NCBI GenBank assembly: GCA_946803715.1
Contig: CAMPET010000045.1
Coordinates: 254,660 to 273,528, forward strand
Length of the DNA: 18,869 nucleotides
From: Beroe ovata
Lineage: Eukaryota > Ctenophora > Nuda > Beroida > Beroidae
Direction: 5' to 3'
The notes below the pieces were generated by a model that was not told the DNA's origin, made no database searches, and was given only the letters and a program-made list of their open reading frames with translations. The first letter of the stretch is position 1; every line of letters starts with the position of its first letter. Positions 18,641 to 18,869 of the stretch are shown here, piece by piece. The position numbers were made by a program, and so were the translations under genes.

Positions 18641-18744
18641 TGCACTTGGGCACTGCACAAGAGTGCTGCAGTGAAGCACTGCACTACTGCGCTAGAGCGC
18701 TGCACTGCGCACTAGGGTACTGCAGTAAGGCACTGCAGTAGAGT
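18641..18744. repeat. Degenerate GCACTGCAGTA repeat array
   Basis: GCACTGCA, GTGCTGCAGT, GCGCTGCACTGCGC and GGCACTGCAGTA follow one another. Most contain the palindromic CTGCAG or its near relatives, so the array can pair with itself. It lies just upstream (minus sense) of the transporter exon acceptor. Confidence 0.7.
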
Positions 18745-18840
18745 AATGTCAGCGGGGAAATCAATACATTCTGAGTATTTCGTACAACAATGGGGTAACG
18801 TTACACACACTAACCACTGTTGTTACAGCCAAAATGTAAC

Positions 18841-18869
18841 GTGTGTGTGTGTGTGTGTGCGTGTGTGTG
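18841..18869. repeat. GT microsatellite running off the window
   Basis: Uninterrupted GT units apart from one GC, continuing to the last base. Confidence 0.9.

Noticed and set aside
1-18869. CRISPR arrays, bacterial operons, tRNA or rRNA genes
   Set aside because: No regularly spaced identical repeats with unique spacers, no Shine-Dalgarno-led gene runs, and no tRNA or rRNA signatures were seen. The tandem repeats are ordinary eukaryotic minisatellites.

Overview
The window looks like animal nuclear DNA. It has GT-AG introns splitting conserved proteins, a tetraspanin, an SVOP/SV2-type transporter, many CA/GT microsatellites, and short non-autonomous DNA transposons. A threonine ammonia-lyase with a C-terminal ACT-like domain, which vertebrates lack, points to an invertebrate, possibly a sponge or other early-branching marine animal. 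I cannot prove the taxon from sequence alone. All exon models below were read by eye from splice signals, reading phase and protein-family motifs.

Layout: 1-1820 is mostly non-coding and includes a GC-rich palindromic repeat block at about 1020-1370. A two-exon tetraspanin lies on the minus strand (1823-2842). From 2843 to 7160 the sequence is largely intergenic, with microsatellites, small inverted repeats, a near-perfect 176-bp hairpin transposon with an 8-bp target duplication (6298-6489), and one weak candidate exon (3864-4082). A minus-strand threonine ammonia-lyase gene starts at 14259. Six exons (14259-12058) encode the N-terminal part and much of the PLP catalytic domain. Three exons (8422-7169) encode the end of an ACT-like domain and the stop codon. 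The 3.6-kb interval between these blocks (8423-12057) contains no exon that I can recognise for the missing roughly 110 residues. It holds instead a 530-bp TA-flanked transposon, a diverged pair of about 100-bp direct repeats, and two short ORFs with signal peptides and strongly cationic remainders (8827 on plus, 10903 on minus).

From 14260 to 15990 there is repeat-rich spacer: GC-rich repeats, an inverted pair, and two 224-bp direct copies that each carry two TCACGTGAC palindromes. The C-terminal half of an SVOP-like major facilitator transporter follows on the minus strand (three exons, 18603-15992); its N-terminal half lies beyond the right edge. A small plus-strand gene for a single-pass membrane protein with a YPP-rich, PPPPY-containing tail (17427-17945) sits inside the large intron of that transporter.

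The genes do not form an operon or an evident shared pathway. The parts most worth attention are the cationic secreted-peptide candidates, the broken or incomplete threonine ammonia-lyase around them, and the nested antisense membrane-protein gene.
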